Assembly: GCF_008711325.1 (NCBI RefSeq)
Contig: NZ_VXDB01000022.1
Coordinates: forward strand, 1 to 64,000
Direction of reading: 5' to 3'
From: Roseibium sediminis
GTDB taxonomy: Bacteria; Pseudomonadota; Alphaproteobacteria; Rhizobiales; Stappiaceae
DNA length: 64,000 nucleotides
Positions 42,217-51,214 of the stretch are shown here, piece by piece. Below the pieces are notes generated by a model. The model searched no databases, was not told the DNA's origin, and was given only the letters and a program-made list of their open reading frames with translations. Position 1 is the stretch's first letter. Every line of letters starts with the position of its first letter. The translations under genes were made by a program, and so were the position numbers.

Positions 42217-43221
42217 ATGACGACAGAAGCACATGCACTGATCGGCGAACTGAAAAGCCGCATCGGGCAATCCATCATCGGGCAGGAAAGCGTTGTCGAA
42301 CGACTCATCATCGGGCTTCTGGCGAACGGCAATCTGCTCGTCGAAGGTCTGCCTGGTCTTGCCAAGACACGGGCGATCAAGGCCATGGCCAAAAATCTTG
42401 ATGCCAAGTTCAGCCGAATCCAGTTCACGCCCGACCTTCTGCCCTCGGATGTAACAGGCACAGAGGTCTACCATCAGGTGGACGGCTCGGGGAGCTTTCG
42501 CTTCGAGCCCGGCCCGATCTTTGCCAATCTCGTGCTTGCCGACGAAATCAACCGGGCCCCGGCAAAGGTTCAGGCTGCCCTGCTGGAGGCCATGGAAGAG
42601 CGACAGGTCACGGTTGCCGGACAAACGCACAAGATGGAACCACTCTTCATGGTGATGGCGACCCAGAACCCGGTGGAGCAAGAAGGCACCTATCCGCTGC
42701 CGGAGGCACAGATGGACCGTTTCCTGATGCATGTCCTCATCAGCTATCCGCCGATCGAGGATGAGGTTGAAGTCATCCGCCTTGTGCGAAATGAGGAAGC
42801 CGCCGCCCATACACCCAAGAACGAGACCGACACCGCAACAAAATCCCAACGCCCGGACCCGATTTCCCAGGAAACGATATTCAACGCCCGACGGGAAATA
42901 GCCGCCATTCATGTCTCCGAGGCGATGGAACGCTATATGGCAGATCTCGTCTACGCGACGCGAACGCCGGAGGCCTACTCGCCGAACCTGGCCCGCTGGA
43001 TCGATATCGGCGCAAGCCCGCGTGCATCCATTGCGCTCGACAAATGTGGACGTACCCACGCCTGGCTGCGCGGGCGCGACTATGTCGACCCGCAGGATGT
43101 TCAGGCAATTGTTCCCGATGTCCTTCGTCACAGGATCACCCTGAGCTACGAGGCACAGGGTGACGGTTTGTCGGCCGATGGAGTGACAGAGGAAATTCTG
43201 CGTCAGGTTTCGCTGACCTGA
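42217..43221 (+). CDS. MoxR-type AAA+ ATPase
   Basis: A 334-residue ATPase of the MoxR family: Walker A in LLVEGLPGLAKTRAIKAM, Walker B in LVLADEINRAPAKVQAAL, sensor 1 in MATQNPVEQEGTYPLPEAQM, and a C-terminal lid with YVDPQDVQAIVPDVLRHRI. MoxR proteins work with VWA-domain partners as chaperones that mature or activate metal enzymes and envelope complexes. It is followed by DUF58 and VWA genes, the usual partner set. The ATG at 42217 fits the family N terminus; the frame is open upstream to 42124. Confidence 0.92.
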   Translation: MTTEAHALIGELKSRIGQSIIGQESVVERLIIGLLANGNLLVEGLPGLAKTRAIKAMAKNLDAKFSRIQFTPDLLPSDVTGTEVYHQVDGSGSFRFEPGPIFANLVLADEINRAPAKVQAALLEAMEERQVTVAGQTHKMEPLFMVMATQNPVEQEGTYPLPEAQMDRFLMHVLISYPPIEDEVEVIRLVRNEEAAAHTPKNETDTATKSQRPDPISQETIFNARREIAAIHVSEAMERYMADLVYATRTPEAYSPNLARWIDIGASPRASIALDKCGRTHAWLRGRDYVDPQDVQAIVPDVLRHRITLSYEAQGDGLSADGVTEEILRQVSLT

Positions 43222-43245
43222 TTACACTGCCTGCCGGGGAACGCC

Positions 43246-44232
43246 ATGCAAGACCGCAGAGCCAGAGCCAGAACCGGGCTTGAGAAACAGGCCTCACCGG
43301 AGCCTGCAACGGATCCGCGCGTGCATGTCACCCTTGAACACCTTCGCTCTCTTGAAAACGCTGCCCGTCACCTCTCCTTTTTACCGCGCCAACCCGCTGC
43401 CAGCGTGCTCAACGGACGCCATGCCTCCCGGCTGCGTGGACGCGGGCTGAATTTCGAGGAACTGCGGAACTATCTGCCCGGTGACGACACCCGCACGATT
43501 GACTGGAAAGTTACGGCGCGCACCGGAACACCGCATATCCGCGTCTATACGGAAGAACGGGACCGCCCTGCTCTCTTGGTGGTCGACCAGCGCATGTCGA
43601 TGTTCTTCGGCACTCAGCATGCCATGAAATCGGTTACTGCGGCGGAAGCCGCTGCCCTTGCCGCCTTCCGGATACTGGATCAGGGGGACCGTGTTGGTGG
43701 AATTGTCTTTGGTGATGATCATGTCGCGGAGATCCGCCCCCAGCGCAGCAGAATGGCGCTGGATCGCCTGCTCAAGGCTCTGGAAACCGCAAATTCAAGA
43801 CTGCATGCCAATGCGCCCAACTCGCGACCGATGCTGCTCAATGAACCACTGCGGGCGGTCGCAAGGCTTGCGCGCCGGGATCACCTGATATTCCTGATCA
43901 GCGACTTTGACGGCATTGACGCAGACACCAAAAGGCTGGTCTCGGGAATTGCCCGCCACAATGATGTGATCATGTGTCCTGTGACTGATCCGGTCGCCCA
44001 TGTACTGCCAGCGAACCTGAAGGTCACGGTGTCGGACGGAGAGCAACAGGCAGAACTTGATACCGCCCGCGACCAGATCAAGCTTGGGCTTGAGGCCTTT
44101 TCCAGAGGTCGATTAGACGAGTTCTTGAATTGGCAGAAGGAATGCCGTCTGTCGATCATGCCGCTGAGTGCAGGAGAAGAGACGCTGCCGCAGATAAGGC
44201 GGCTTCTTGGTCATGAGGGAGGCAGACGTTGA
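43246..44232 (+). CDS. DUF58 protein (MoxR partner)
   Basis: A 328-residue DUF58 protein with the family core LNFEELRNYLPGDDTRTIDW (about 66-85) followed by KVTARTGTPHIRVYTEERDR, and a degenerate VWA-like second half (LIFLISDFDGIDADTKR). There is no N-terminal membrane helix, so it is likely cytoplasmic. DUF58 proteins are encoded next to moxR and are thought to be adaptors of the ATPase. It is 24 bp downstream of moxR. Confidence 0.9.
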   Translation: MQDRRARARTGLEKQASPEPATDPRVHVTLEHLRSLENAARHLSFLPRQPAASVLNGRHASRLRGRGLNFEELRNYLPGDDTRTIDWKVTARTGTPHIRVYTEERDRPALLVVDQRMSMFFGTQHAMKSVTAAEAAALAAFRILDQGDRVGGIVFGDDHVAEIRPQRSRMALDRLLKALETANSRLHANAPNSRPMLLNEPLRAVARLARRDHLIFLISDFDGIDADTKRLVSGIARHNDVIMCPVTDPVAHVLPANLKVTVSDGEQQAELDTARDQIKLGLEAFSRGRLDEFLNWQKECRLSIMPLSAGEETLPQIRRLLGHEGGRR

Positions 44233-44720
44233 CCGAGGATCTGTCAGGCCTTGATCTTGTCGGCTTGCTCGGGCTCCTGAAGCCTGTACCTGAACCGCAG
44301 CCCGTGTCCCTCTTTCCGCAAACTGTCGGCTGGCTCGTGGTTGGGGCCGTGTTGCTTGCATTGGCAGGTTGGATGCTCTGGAATGCCTATGCGCGCTACA
44401 GGGCGAATGCCTACAGACGCCAGGCCTTGAGCGAAGTTGCGCAGTGTAATGATGACCCGGCACGGCTTGCAGAAATTCTCCGCCGTACAGCCCTCGCCGC
44501 CTATCCTCGCACCGAGGTGGCACGCCTTCACGGGGCAGACTGGCTGGCATTTCTCGACAAGAGCTATGGTGGAACCGGTTTTTCCAGCGGTTCGGGCAGC
44601 ATCCTGACAGTGGCACCCTATCAGAAGGCAAACTCAGACCCGAACGCCACTGCTCTGGTTCTGACATGGATCAGAACGCACAAAACCGGCCCTCGTCATG
44701 ACGAGCGAGGTAGCTTATGA
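44229..44720 (+). CDS. DUF4381 single-helix membrane protein
   Basis: A 163-residue protein with one membrane helix (about 30-54, GWLVVGAVLLALAGWMLWNA) and a cytoplasmic domain (YRRQALSEVAQ ... RLAEILRRTALAAYPRTEVA ... WLAFLDKSYGG) characteristic of DUF4381 proteins in MoxR/VWA operons. It starts with TTG, overlapping the DUF58 stop by 4 nt (TTGA), and ends overlapping the next gene by 4 nt, so it is tightly coupled on both sides. Confidence 0.85.
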   Translation: MTEDLSGLDLVGLLGLLKPVPEPQPVSLFPQTVGWLVVGAVLLALAGWMLWNAYARYRANAYRRQALSEVAQCNDDPARLAEILRRTALAAYPRTEVARLHGADWLAFLDKSYGGTGFSSGSGSILTVAPYQKANSDPNATALVLTWIRTHKTGPRHDERGSL

Positions 44721-45700
44721 TCGATTTCGCTTTTCCCTGGGCCCTATTGCTGCTTCCGCTACCGCTTTTGGTTCACTTCCTCGTTCGTCCACAACGGCAG
44801 GAAGTCAAAGCCCTTCGCTCGCCGTTTTTCCTGAAACTCGCTGAATCTGCCGGAGTTCAGCCACGGGCTGGTTCCGTTGTTCTCTCCAGAGGCCGTCTGC
44901 AAATGCTGCTTGCTGCGCTCATCTGGGGATTGGTGGTACTCGCGCTTGCCCGCCCGGAACGCGTTGGCGAGCCGATTGAAATCGAGAAGTCTGCCCGAGA
45001 CGTTGTCCTTGCCATCGACATTTCCGGTTCAATGGACGAACACGACATGTCCAGCGCCGACGGAGAACGATTGCAACGGCTTGAAGTGGTCAAGCGCGTC
45101 GTCGGCAAATTTATTGAAGAACGCGAGGGCGACCGGATAGCGCTTGTCGTCTTCGGCTCACGTGCCTTCATCCAGTCCCCCTTTACGGAAGACCTTGCGA
45201 CGGTCCGCGCCCTGATGGATGAAGTTCAGGTCGGCATGGCCGGACCCCATACGGTCATCGGCGATGCCATCGGCCTGTCCATCCGCATGTTTCAGGCAAG
45301 CGAGATCGACCAACGGCTCCTTATCGTCCTGTCCGATGGTGCGGACACAGGCAGCCGAATGACACCCATCAACGCTGCCGCGATTGCCGGAAACAATGGC
45401 GTTGAAATCCATACCATCGCCGTAGGAGACCCGCAGGCAAACGGAGACTTGCGCGTTGACACCAAGACCTTGAGCGAAATTGCAAACAGGACTGGCGGCA
45501 GCTCGTTTCTGGCTTCGGATGAGACCGGGCTTACCGAAGTCTACGACCGGATCGAGGAGCTGACGCCAAGGACCGTGGAGACGCTGAGTTTTCGACCGCG
45601 CGAACCGCTTGGTCATATTCTGCTCGCTCTTGCCGCCTGCCTCGGATTTCTCGGTTTGGCAGGTACTCTCTTGTGGGCGAACAGGAGGCAAGCCGCATGA
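44717..45700 (+). CDS. VWA-domain membrane protein (BatA-like)
   Basis: A 327-residue protein: helix 1 about 5-22, helix 2 about 58-77, then a von Willebrand factor A domain with an intact MIDAS (DISGSMDEHDMSS, then the Thr in the HTVIG loop and LSDGADTGS), and a C-terminal helix (ILLALAACLGFLGLAGTLLW). This is the BatA arrangement, with the VWA domain on the periplasmic side between membrane helices. It overlaps both neighbours by 4 nt. Confidence 0.92.
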   Translation: MIDFAFPWALLLLPLPLLVHFLVRPQRQEVKALRSPFFLKLAESAGVQPRAGSVVLSRGRLQMLLAALIWGLVVLALARPERVGEPIEIEKSARDVVLAIDISGSMDEHDMSSADGERLQRLEVVKRVVGKFIEEREGDRIALVVFGSRAFIQSPFTEDLATVRALMDEVQVGMAGPHTVIGDAIGLSIRMFQASEIDQRLLIVLSDGADTGSRMTPINAAAIAGNNGVEIHTIAVGDPQANGDLRVDTKTLSEIANRTGGSSFLASDETGLTEVYDRIEELTPRTVETLSFRPREPLGHILLALAACLGFLGLAGTLLWANRRQAA

Positions 45701-47235
45701 ACCTTCTGTTTGATAATCTGGCGAATTTTCAGTTCATACGCTTGTGGCCACTCTTCCTGATTGCTCCTGTTCTGCTCGTCTGGTGGATTTCCCGCAACCA
45801 CAGCAACCGGTCAACCGGCCATGAACCACGGGAAATCGCGCCGCATCTGGCCCAGGCATTGATGGTTGGACAAAACCGGCAGCGACGCTTCCAGCCAATT
45901 GACGGTGTAGCAGTGGTTCTGATCCTGCTTTTCGTTGCTGCAGCCGGGCCGACATGGTCTCGAATTCCAAATCCGCTTGTCTCTGATACTGCTCCACTTG
46001 CCATTGCCCTGAAGGTCTCCAGCAGCATGGAGCGAACTGATCTTGCTCCCTCGCGGCTGGAACGCGCCAAACACAAGATCCTCGACCTGCTGGACCGCCG
46101 GGCCGGAGCGAGAACCGCCCTCATTGCCTATGCGGGCACCACCCACCGAGTGGTCCCCCTCACGGAAGACCCTGCGGTGGTGAAACCGTTCCTTGAAGGG
46201 CTTGCCCCCGCCATCATGCCAACGAACGGTAGCAACGCTACTGCTGCGCTGAAACTTGCTCGGGAGACCCTCGACACCAGCGACGTGCGCGGCTCTGTGC
46301 TGTTTGTTCTCGATGACTTTGACAGCGCTGACCTGCCAGCCTTTCGCCAATATCTGGAAGAAACTGGCAAAGAGGCTGTATTCCTCGTCGCCAAACCCGA
46401 CGGGCAGCCAAACAGCGTGCTTGAGCAGGTCCCCGGAGCGACGGTCGTTCAGCTATCGCCAGACGCTTCTGATCTCACCGTAATCGAGCGGCGCATTGCA
46501 GCCCAGTTCCGCGATGAACTCAATCAGGACAACCGGCAAGCATGGGATGACAAGGGCTGGATTCTTGCCTGGCCTGCAGCTGCGTTGATGCTGTTCTGGT
46601 TCCGGCGCGGATGGGTCCTCCGCCTGTCGCTTTTGCTGGTCTTGATGAGCGCCTCTGCGGGAAGTCGCGAAGCTCGGGCGGACGGCTGGAAGGACTGGTT
46701 CCTGACACCGGACCAACAAGGCCGCCTTGCCTATGATGCCAAGGAGTTTGCGAAGGCTGCAGATCTGTTCGATGACCCGATGTGGCGGGGGCATGCTCTT
46801 GCGCGGGCAGGCAAATACGAAGAAGCAGCCAAGGTCTATGCCACTCTTCCCTCCGCCGATGCTGCCTTTGCCGAAGGTGTTGCCCATATGCGCTCCAGGG
46901 CCTATCGCGACGGTGTGCGCGCCTTTGAAAAGGCCCTTGATCGCGATCCCGATTACCCTGATGCCGCCTATAACCTGGAACTTGCCAAACACATCGTCAT
47001 TTATATTGAGCGGGTGCGCGAACAATCCGATACTGGTGAGGAGAAGGGAATTGGCGCTGACGACGTTGTTTACGACAACGAGGCGGCCAAGGGCGCAGAA
47101 ACAACGCGGGAGCACGGGAGTGGCGAAGTTCTTCCCGAAACTGCGGACCAGTGGATGCGCACCGTGGACACGCGCACGTCCGATTTCCTGAGGTCCAGAT
47201 TTGCCCTGGAAGCCGCAAGGGGGAGCGGAGATTGA
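45697..47235 (+). CDS. VWA-TPR membrane protein (BatB/BatC fusion-like)
   Basis: A 512-residue protein with helices near 12-30 and 70-85, a VWA domain (about 95-260) whose first MIDAS strand is altered (IALKVSSSMERTDL; Lys-Val in place of the usual Asp-x-Ser start) while VLFVLDDFDSADL remains, a helix pair near 290-320, and C-terminal TPR repeats (LAYDAKEFAKAADLFDDPMW, RDGVRAFEKALDRDPDYPDA). It joins the roles of BatB and BatC in one chain. The altered MIDAS suggests that metal-dependent ligand binding is lost. ATGA overlap with the preceding gene. Confidence 0.88.
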   Translation: MNLLFDNLANFQFIRLWPLFLIAPVLLVWWISRNHSNRSTGHEPREIAPHLAQALMVGQNRQRRFQPIDGVAVVLILLFVAAAGPTWSRIPNPLVSDTAPLAIALKVSSSMERTDLAPSRLERAKHKILDLLDRRAGARTALIAYAGTTHRVVPLTEDPAVVKPFLEGLAPAIMPTNGSNATAALKLARETLDTSDVRGSVLFVLDDFDSADLPAFRQYLEETGKEAVFLVAKPDGQPNSVLEQVPGATVVQLSPDASDLTVIERRIAAQFRDELNQDNRQAWDDKGWILAWPAAALMLFWFRRGWVLRLSLLLVLMSASAGSREARADGWKDWFLTPDQQGRLAYDAKEFAKAADLFDDPMWRGHALARAGKYEEAAKVYATLPSADAAFAEGVAHMRSRAYRDGVRAFEKALDRDPDYPDAAYNLELAKHIVIYIERVREQSDTGEEKGIGADDVVYDNEAAKGAETTREHGSGEVLPETADQWMRTVDTRTSDFLRSRFALEAARGSGD

Positions 47236-48530
47236 TATTCTTGCGCCATGTTTTTCTGTTGTTCGTTTTTTATAGTTTCCTGCCTCAGACCGGCTATGCC
47301 GATGTGCCGTCCAAGCCGATCGTTCGGACAGAGTTCACGGAGACAACGGCCATTCCCGGCCAACCATTGACGCTACGCATCACGGTTCTGGTCCCGACAT
47401 GGATGCCCCAACCGCCGGTCTTTCCAAGCTTCGAAGTGCCAAATGTGCTGGTTCGCCTGCCCTCGCGAGCTTCGACCTCGGTTAGCGAAAGGGTTGATGG
47501 CGAAACCTGGTCCGGGGTCAGCAGGGCTTACCGGCTCTATCCGATGACCGGCGGTCAGTTTGTGATCCCTGCGCAGCCGATTTCCCTGACTTATGCCGAC
47601 CCTGATACCCGCGCTCCGATCCCGTTCTCTCTGGAAACGGAAGAGGTTCGCTTTTCCGGCCTTATCCCTGACAACGCGCGGGATGTCGTTCCCTTCATTG
47701 CCGCAGAGAGCCTGTCGCTTGAACAGATCATTGACGGGACGCCGGACACCCTGTCTCCTGGTGATGCCGTAAGCCGAAAGGTCATTGCCAAGGTTGGCGG
47801 TGTTTCACCCATGTTCTTGCCGTCGATCCTGACCGTGCCCGAACAGGAAGGTCTCTCCGTTTATGCCAGGGAACCGGTGCTGTCGGAAAGCGATAATCGC
47901 GGCGTCCTTTCCGGAACGCGGGAGGAAACCCTCACCTATGTTCCGAGCCATGGAGGCCGGTTTCAGGCACCGCCCGTCACCATCAAATGGTACAATCTCA
48001 AAACCGGCGAAGTCGAACAGACAAGCTTGGACGGCTTTGAACTGACGGTTCGCGGCGAAGTGCCGCCTCCTGCGTCAAAGAGAGACGACATTCGCAATAT
48101 CGTCTTTAAAGCCTTTGGCGTCCTTTTGGGGCTGTCAACGCTCATCCGGCTGGGCGTTCACTTTTATCCCGACTGGCGCGAACGACTGGATGCCGCGCGC
48201 GAGAAATGGCACGCCTCGGAGGACTATGCCTTCAAGACGGTGCTGCGTGCAGTTTCCGCTCAAGACCTTGACCGGGCCCTGAAGGCCCTTGCCTTGTGGG
48301 ATGACCGCTCCGGCCATATACCTGCCCAACAACAATCACAGGCCGTGGAAGTCTCCCTCGCTCGTATTGGCCAGTCACTCTATGGCAAAGCCACTAAAAA
48401 AGTCAGCGATGACGCGTGGCGCGAATTGAAAGAGCACCTTCAGGTCTTGCGTAAGCGGCGCTTGAAGACAGACGCCGGACATCGATCCCGCAGCGACCTG
48501 CCGCCGCTCAACCCCGGAAACAATGTATGA
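47232..48530 (+). CDS. BatD-like membrane protein
   Basis: A 432-residue protein with a signal peptide (FLRHVFLLFVFYSFLPQTGY, cleavage near YADVPS), a beta-rich periplasmic part (RTEFTETTAIPGQPLTLRIT near the start, DTLSPGDAVSRKVIAKVGGV in the middle, as in BatD/oxygen-tolerance proteins), one membrane helix (about 297-315, VFKAFGVLLGLSTLIRLGVH) and a cytoplasmic helical tail. The TTG at 47232 behind GGAGCGGAG, overlapping the upstream stop (TTGA), is the only start that gives a proper signal peptide. It overlaps the cytochrome gene by 4 nt. Confidence 0.85.
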   Translation: MIFLRHVFLLFVFYSFLPQTGYADVPSKPIVRTEFTETTAIPGQPLTLRITVLVPTWMPQPPVFPSFEVPNVLVRLPSRASTSVSERVDGETWSGVSRAYRLYPMTGGQFVIPAQPISLTYADPDTRAPIPFSLETEEVRFSGLIPDNARDVVPFIAAESLSLEQIIDGTPDTLSPGDAVSRKVIAKVGGVSPMFLPSILTVPEQEGLSVYAREPVLSESDNRGVLSGTREETLTYVPSHGGRFQAPPVTIKWYNLKTGEVEQTSLDGFELTVRGEVPPPASKRDDIRNIVFKAFGVLLGLSTLIRLGVHFYPDWRERLDAAREKWHASEDYAFKTVLRAVSAQDLDRALKALALWDDRSGHIPAQQQSQAVEVSLARIGQSLYGKATKKVSDDAWRELKEHLQVLRKRRLKTDAGHRSRSDLPPLNPGNNV

Positions 48531-50476
48531 GACTTCCAATTCTGTTCACAGTTGCGATTGGATACCTTGCCGGTTTCCCAATGGGTCTCACTCCGGCTAC
48601 GGCCTCCCCAGCCTATGTGGGAACGCAAGTATGTGCCCAATGCCACGTCGATGAAGTGGCGGACTGGAAGACTTCGCACCACGCCAAAGCCTGGACCGAA
48701 CCGAGCGAAACAACCGTTGAAGCGGATTTCGACAACAGCACTTTCACCCGTAACGGACGCACAAGCCGCTTTTTTAAAAAAGACGGTTCCTATTTCGTTG
48801 AGACAAGCGATGTCGTGAATGGACCGAAAGTGCTCAAGATCGTCGGCGTCGCCGGGTTCACCCCGCTTCAACAATATCTCGTCAAGACGGATGGCGGACG
48901 CCTGCAATCGTTCGATATCGTCTGGGATGTGATGAAGAAGGAGTGGTACCACCTTTACCCGGACCAGCTTCTTCCGCCTGAAGACGCCTTTCACTGGACG
49001 GGACCTTACAAGAACTGGAATGGCCGCTGCGCAGAATGCCATGCCACGGACTACCAGAAGAACTACAGCCCACGGACCCGGACCTATTCCAGCACCCAGG
49101 CGGAGATCGGCGTTGGATGCGAAGCCTGCCACGGTCCGGGAGAAGCCCATGTGGTCTGGGCTGAGCGCGGAGAGTCAACTGCTCAAAGTCCCTTTCCGGG
49201 CACCGACGAGAAGGGACTGCTCCTCAGTTTCGCGGAAGGGTCTGCCGAGACCGAGATGCAGCAATGCGCGGGGTGTCATTCACGCCGGGAGCCGTTTGGC
49301 GAGGGCAATCCATTGCCGGGCACACCGTATCATGACAGCTATCGCCTGAGCCTGTTGCGGGAGGGGCTGTATCATCCTGACGGACAGATACTGGACGAGG
49401 TCTATGTATATGGCTCGTTTTTGCAGTCAAAGATGTATGCCAAAGGGGTCACTTGCTCCGACTGCCATAATCCGCATGGCACGACACTGAAAGCCGAAGG
49501 CAACGGCATTTGTACCCAATGCCACTCGCCCGCTGGCAACCCGGAATTTCCGACGCTTGCAAAGCGCGAGTATGACGATCCGTCCCACCACTTCCACACT
49601 CCCGGCGAACCCGGTTCAGACTGCAAATCGTGTCACATGATCGAACGCACATATATGGGCGTTGATGGTCGCCGCGATCATTCGTTCCGCGTTCCAAGGT
49701 CGGACATTTCGGTGCGGATCGGAACTCCGAACGCCTGTACGGATTGTCACAAGGATCAGACAGCCGAATGGGCCGCTGCCGAGATCGAACGGAGATACCC
49801 GGACAGCGTTCATCGTGGTGCGCATTATGGCGATGTGTTTTCCGCAGCCCGCAATGAACCAGGCAGAATGGGGGAAGACCTGTTTGCCCTTGCATCGACA
49901 AAGACCTACCCGGCCATTGTCAGGGCAACTGCCCTGGAATTGCTGGCCCGCGAACAATCCGTCGACATTCTGACGCGTGCCGCCGCTCTTGTAGATGATG
50001 AACATCCAGTTGTGCGCGAAGCTGCAGTGGCGCTTGCGGGGAAACTGCCAGAAGCTGAGCGTCTCGCTGTGCTGGTTGGGGCGCTTGGCGATCCGATGAA
50101 GGCCGTGCGCATTGCCGCCGCGCGCCAAATCATCGGCACCCGATTGTCCCCGCTGAACGAAGCGGCGCTGGCAGATGTTCGCAAGGGAACCGGCGAGTGG
50201 CAGGCTTCCCTCGCCGCCAAGTCCGATTTTCCCGAAACGCATATGGTCCTAGGGGGAACCGCCCTCACCTTGCGCAATACACGTGCCGCCATATCTGCCT
50301 TTCGGGAGGTCACGGTTCTCGATCCGCAGATGGTCGATGCGTGGACGTTCCTGATCAGGACGCTGTTGGCGACGGGTGACATGGGTGGTGCCCAATTCGC
50401 CCTTCAGCAGGCCCTTGGCCATAATCCGGACGCCGCGCCCCTTCAGGAACTCAAGCAGCAGTTTCAGGCCAATTGA
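48527..50476 (+). CDS. Periplasmic eight-heme cytochrome c with HEAT/TPR tail
   Basis: A 649-residue secreted protein (signal peptide to about 27, TATAS/PAYVG). Eight CxxCH heme sites are visible in order: CAQCH (36-40), CAECH, CEACH, CAGCH, CSDCH, CTQCH, CKSCH and CTDCH (near 405), within the cytochrome c554-like fold. Residues from about 440 on are HEAT-like (IVRATALELLAREQS, VVREAAVALAGKL) then TPR-like (AISAFREVTVLDPQMVDAWT). Such proteins carry electrons or reduce N or S compounds. Its ATGA overlap with the BatD-like gene places it in the MoxR/VWA operon. Confidence 0.9.
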   Translation: MRLPILFTVAIGYLAGFPMGLTPATASPAYVGTQVCAQCHVDEVADWKTSHHAKAWTEPSETTVEADFDNSTFTRNGRTSRFFKKDGSYFVETSDVVNGPKVLKIVGVAGFTPLQQYLVKTDGGRLQSFDIVWDVMKKEWYHLYPDQLLPPEDAFHWTGPYKNWNGRCAECHATDYQKNYSPRTRTYSSTQAEIGVGCEACHGPGEAHVVWAERGESTAQSPFPGTDEKGLLLSFAEGSAETEMQQCAGCHSRREPFGEGNPLPGTPYHDSYRLSLLREGLYHPDGQILDEVYVYGSFLQSKMYAKGVTCSDCHNPHGTTLKAEGNGICTQCHSPAGNPEFPTLAKREYDDPSHHFHTPGEPGSDCKSCHMIERTYMGVDGRRDHSFRVPRSDISVRIGTPNACTDCHKDQTAEWAAAEIERRYPDSVHRGAHYGDVFSAARNEPGRMGEDLFALASTKTYPAIVRATALELLAREQSVDILTRAAALVDDEHPVVREAAVALAGKLPEAERLAVLVGALGDPMKAVRIAAARQIIGTRLSPLNEAALADVRKGTGEWQASLAAKSDFPETHMVLGGTALTLRNTRAAISAFREVTVLDPQMVDAWTFLIRTLLATGDMGGAQFALQQALGHNPDAAPLQELKQQFQAN

Positions 50477-50484
50477 GGTTTCTG

Positions 50485-51210
50485 CTACTTGTCGGCCTGC
50501 CCTGAACCTTCGTTATGAAGAGACAGGGACCAGTCCAGAAATACCGGAAGAGGCGTCCATGTTCCGGTTGTCAATCCGGCATCGCGCAGGCGTGCGGCCG
50601 TCCAGATGTTGCATCCCAGGAACGCATTGAAGGTGCCGTTCGCGGGAAAGAAGGCATCGTGCTCATGATAGGCTGCACCCTCGATTGCTGAGGCCATGCC
50701 ATCCGGGCTTTTCTGGAAAGTTGCCGCAATCCCTGCGACCAGTTTGCGGAATTCTTCAGGTGAGAGATCTATGGCCTGGACTGAAGGCCGGTCTTCAGAA
50801 ATCGCCCCTGCTCGCTCTACATGCATGACTGATTGGTCCACCGTCAACGCAGCGAATACCGGGCCGAATTTCAAGTCGTCCCAGGTACGCGTTTCGAGAT
50901 AGAACGAACGCCCTCCCCATCCGAACACGATCCATTCAACACCCGGGAAGTCCAGATCAAGTCCACCTGCGGATACGAAACCGAACGCAGAAAGGACGTC
51001 CGAATCCGCTGGCAAGGCAATGTCCGTATGGATCGGATTGGATAGGACGAGTATCCGCCGCCGTTCGCCTTCGGCCCTTTGGGTATCGCCTGACGGAAAA
51101 GGCCTTGGAACGAGTGTTCCAAGGCCAATTGCCAAGACGATCAGCAGCAAGATAGCCGCACATAGGGACGCACCCCGCCGAACAATCCCGGGACGTTTCG
51201 GCGGGCGCAT
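50485..51210 (-). CDS. DUF2459 / TIGR02117 family protein
   Basis: A 241-residue protein with one N-terminal membrane helix (about 12-35) and an extracytoplasmic domain with the DUF2459 signatures SNPIHTDIALP, VEWIVFGWGGRSFYLETRTW, DLSPEEFRKL and TFNAFLGCNIWTAARLRDAG. The conserved His and Cys suggest a peptidase- or amidase-like site, but no activity is known to me. It starts 4 bp after aapP with GAGG upstream, so it is transcribed with the amino-acid transporter. Confidence 0.85.
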   Translation of the reverse strand: MRPPKRPGIVRRGASLCAAILLLIVLAIGLGTLVPRPFPSGDTQRAEGERRRILVLSNPIHTDIALPADSDVLSAFGFVSAGGLDLDFPGVEWIVFGWGGRSFYLETRTWDDLKFGPVFAALTVDQSVMHVERAGAISEDRPSVQAIDLSPEEFRKLVAGIAATFQKSPDGMASAIEGAAYHEHDAFFPANGTFNAFLGCNIWTAARLRDAGLTTGTWTPLPVFLDWSLSLHNEGSGQADK

Positions 51211-51214
51211 GTCC

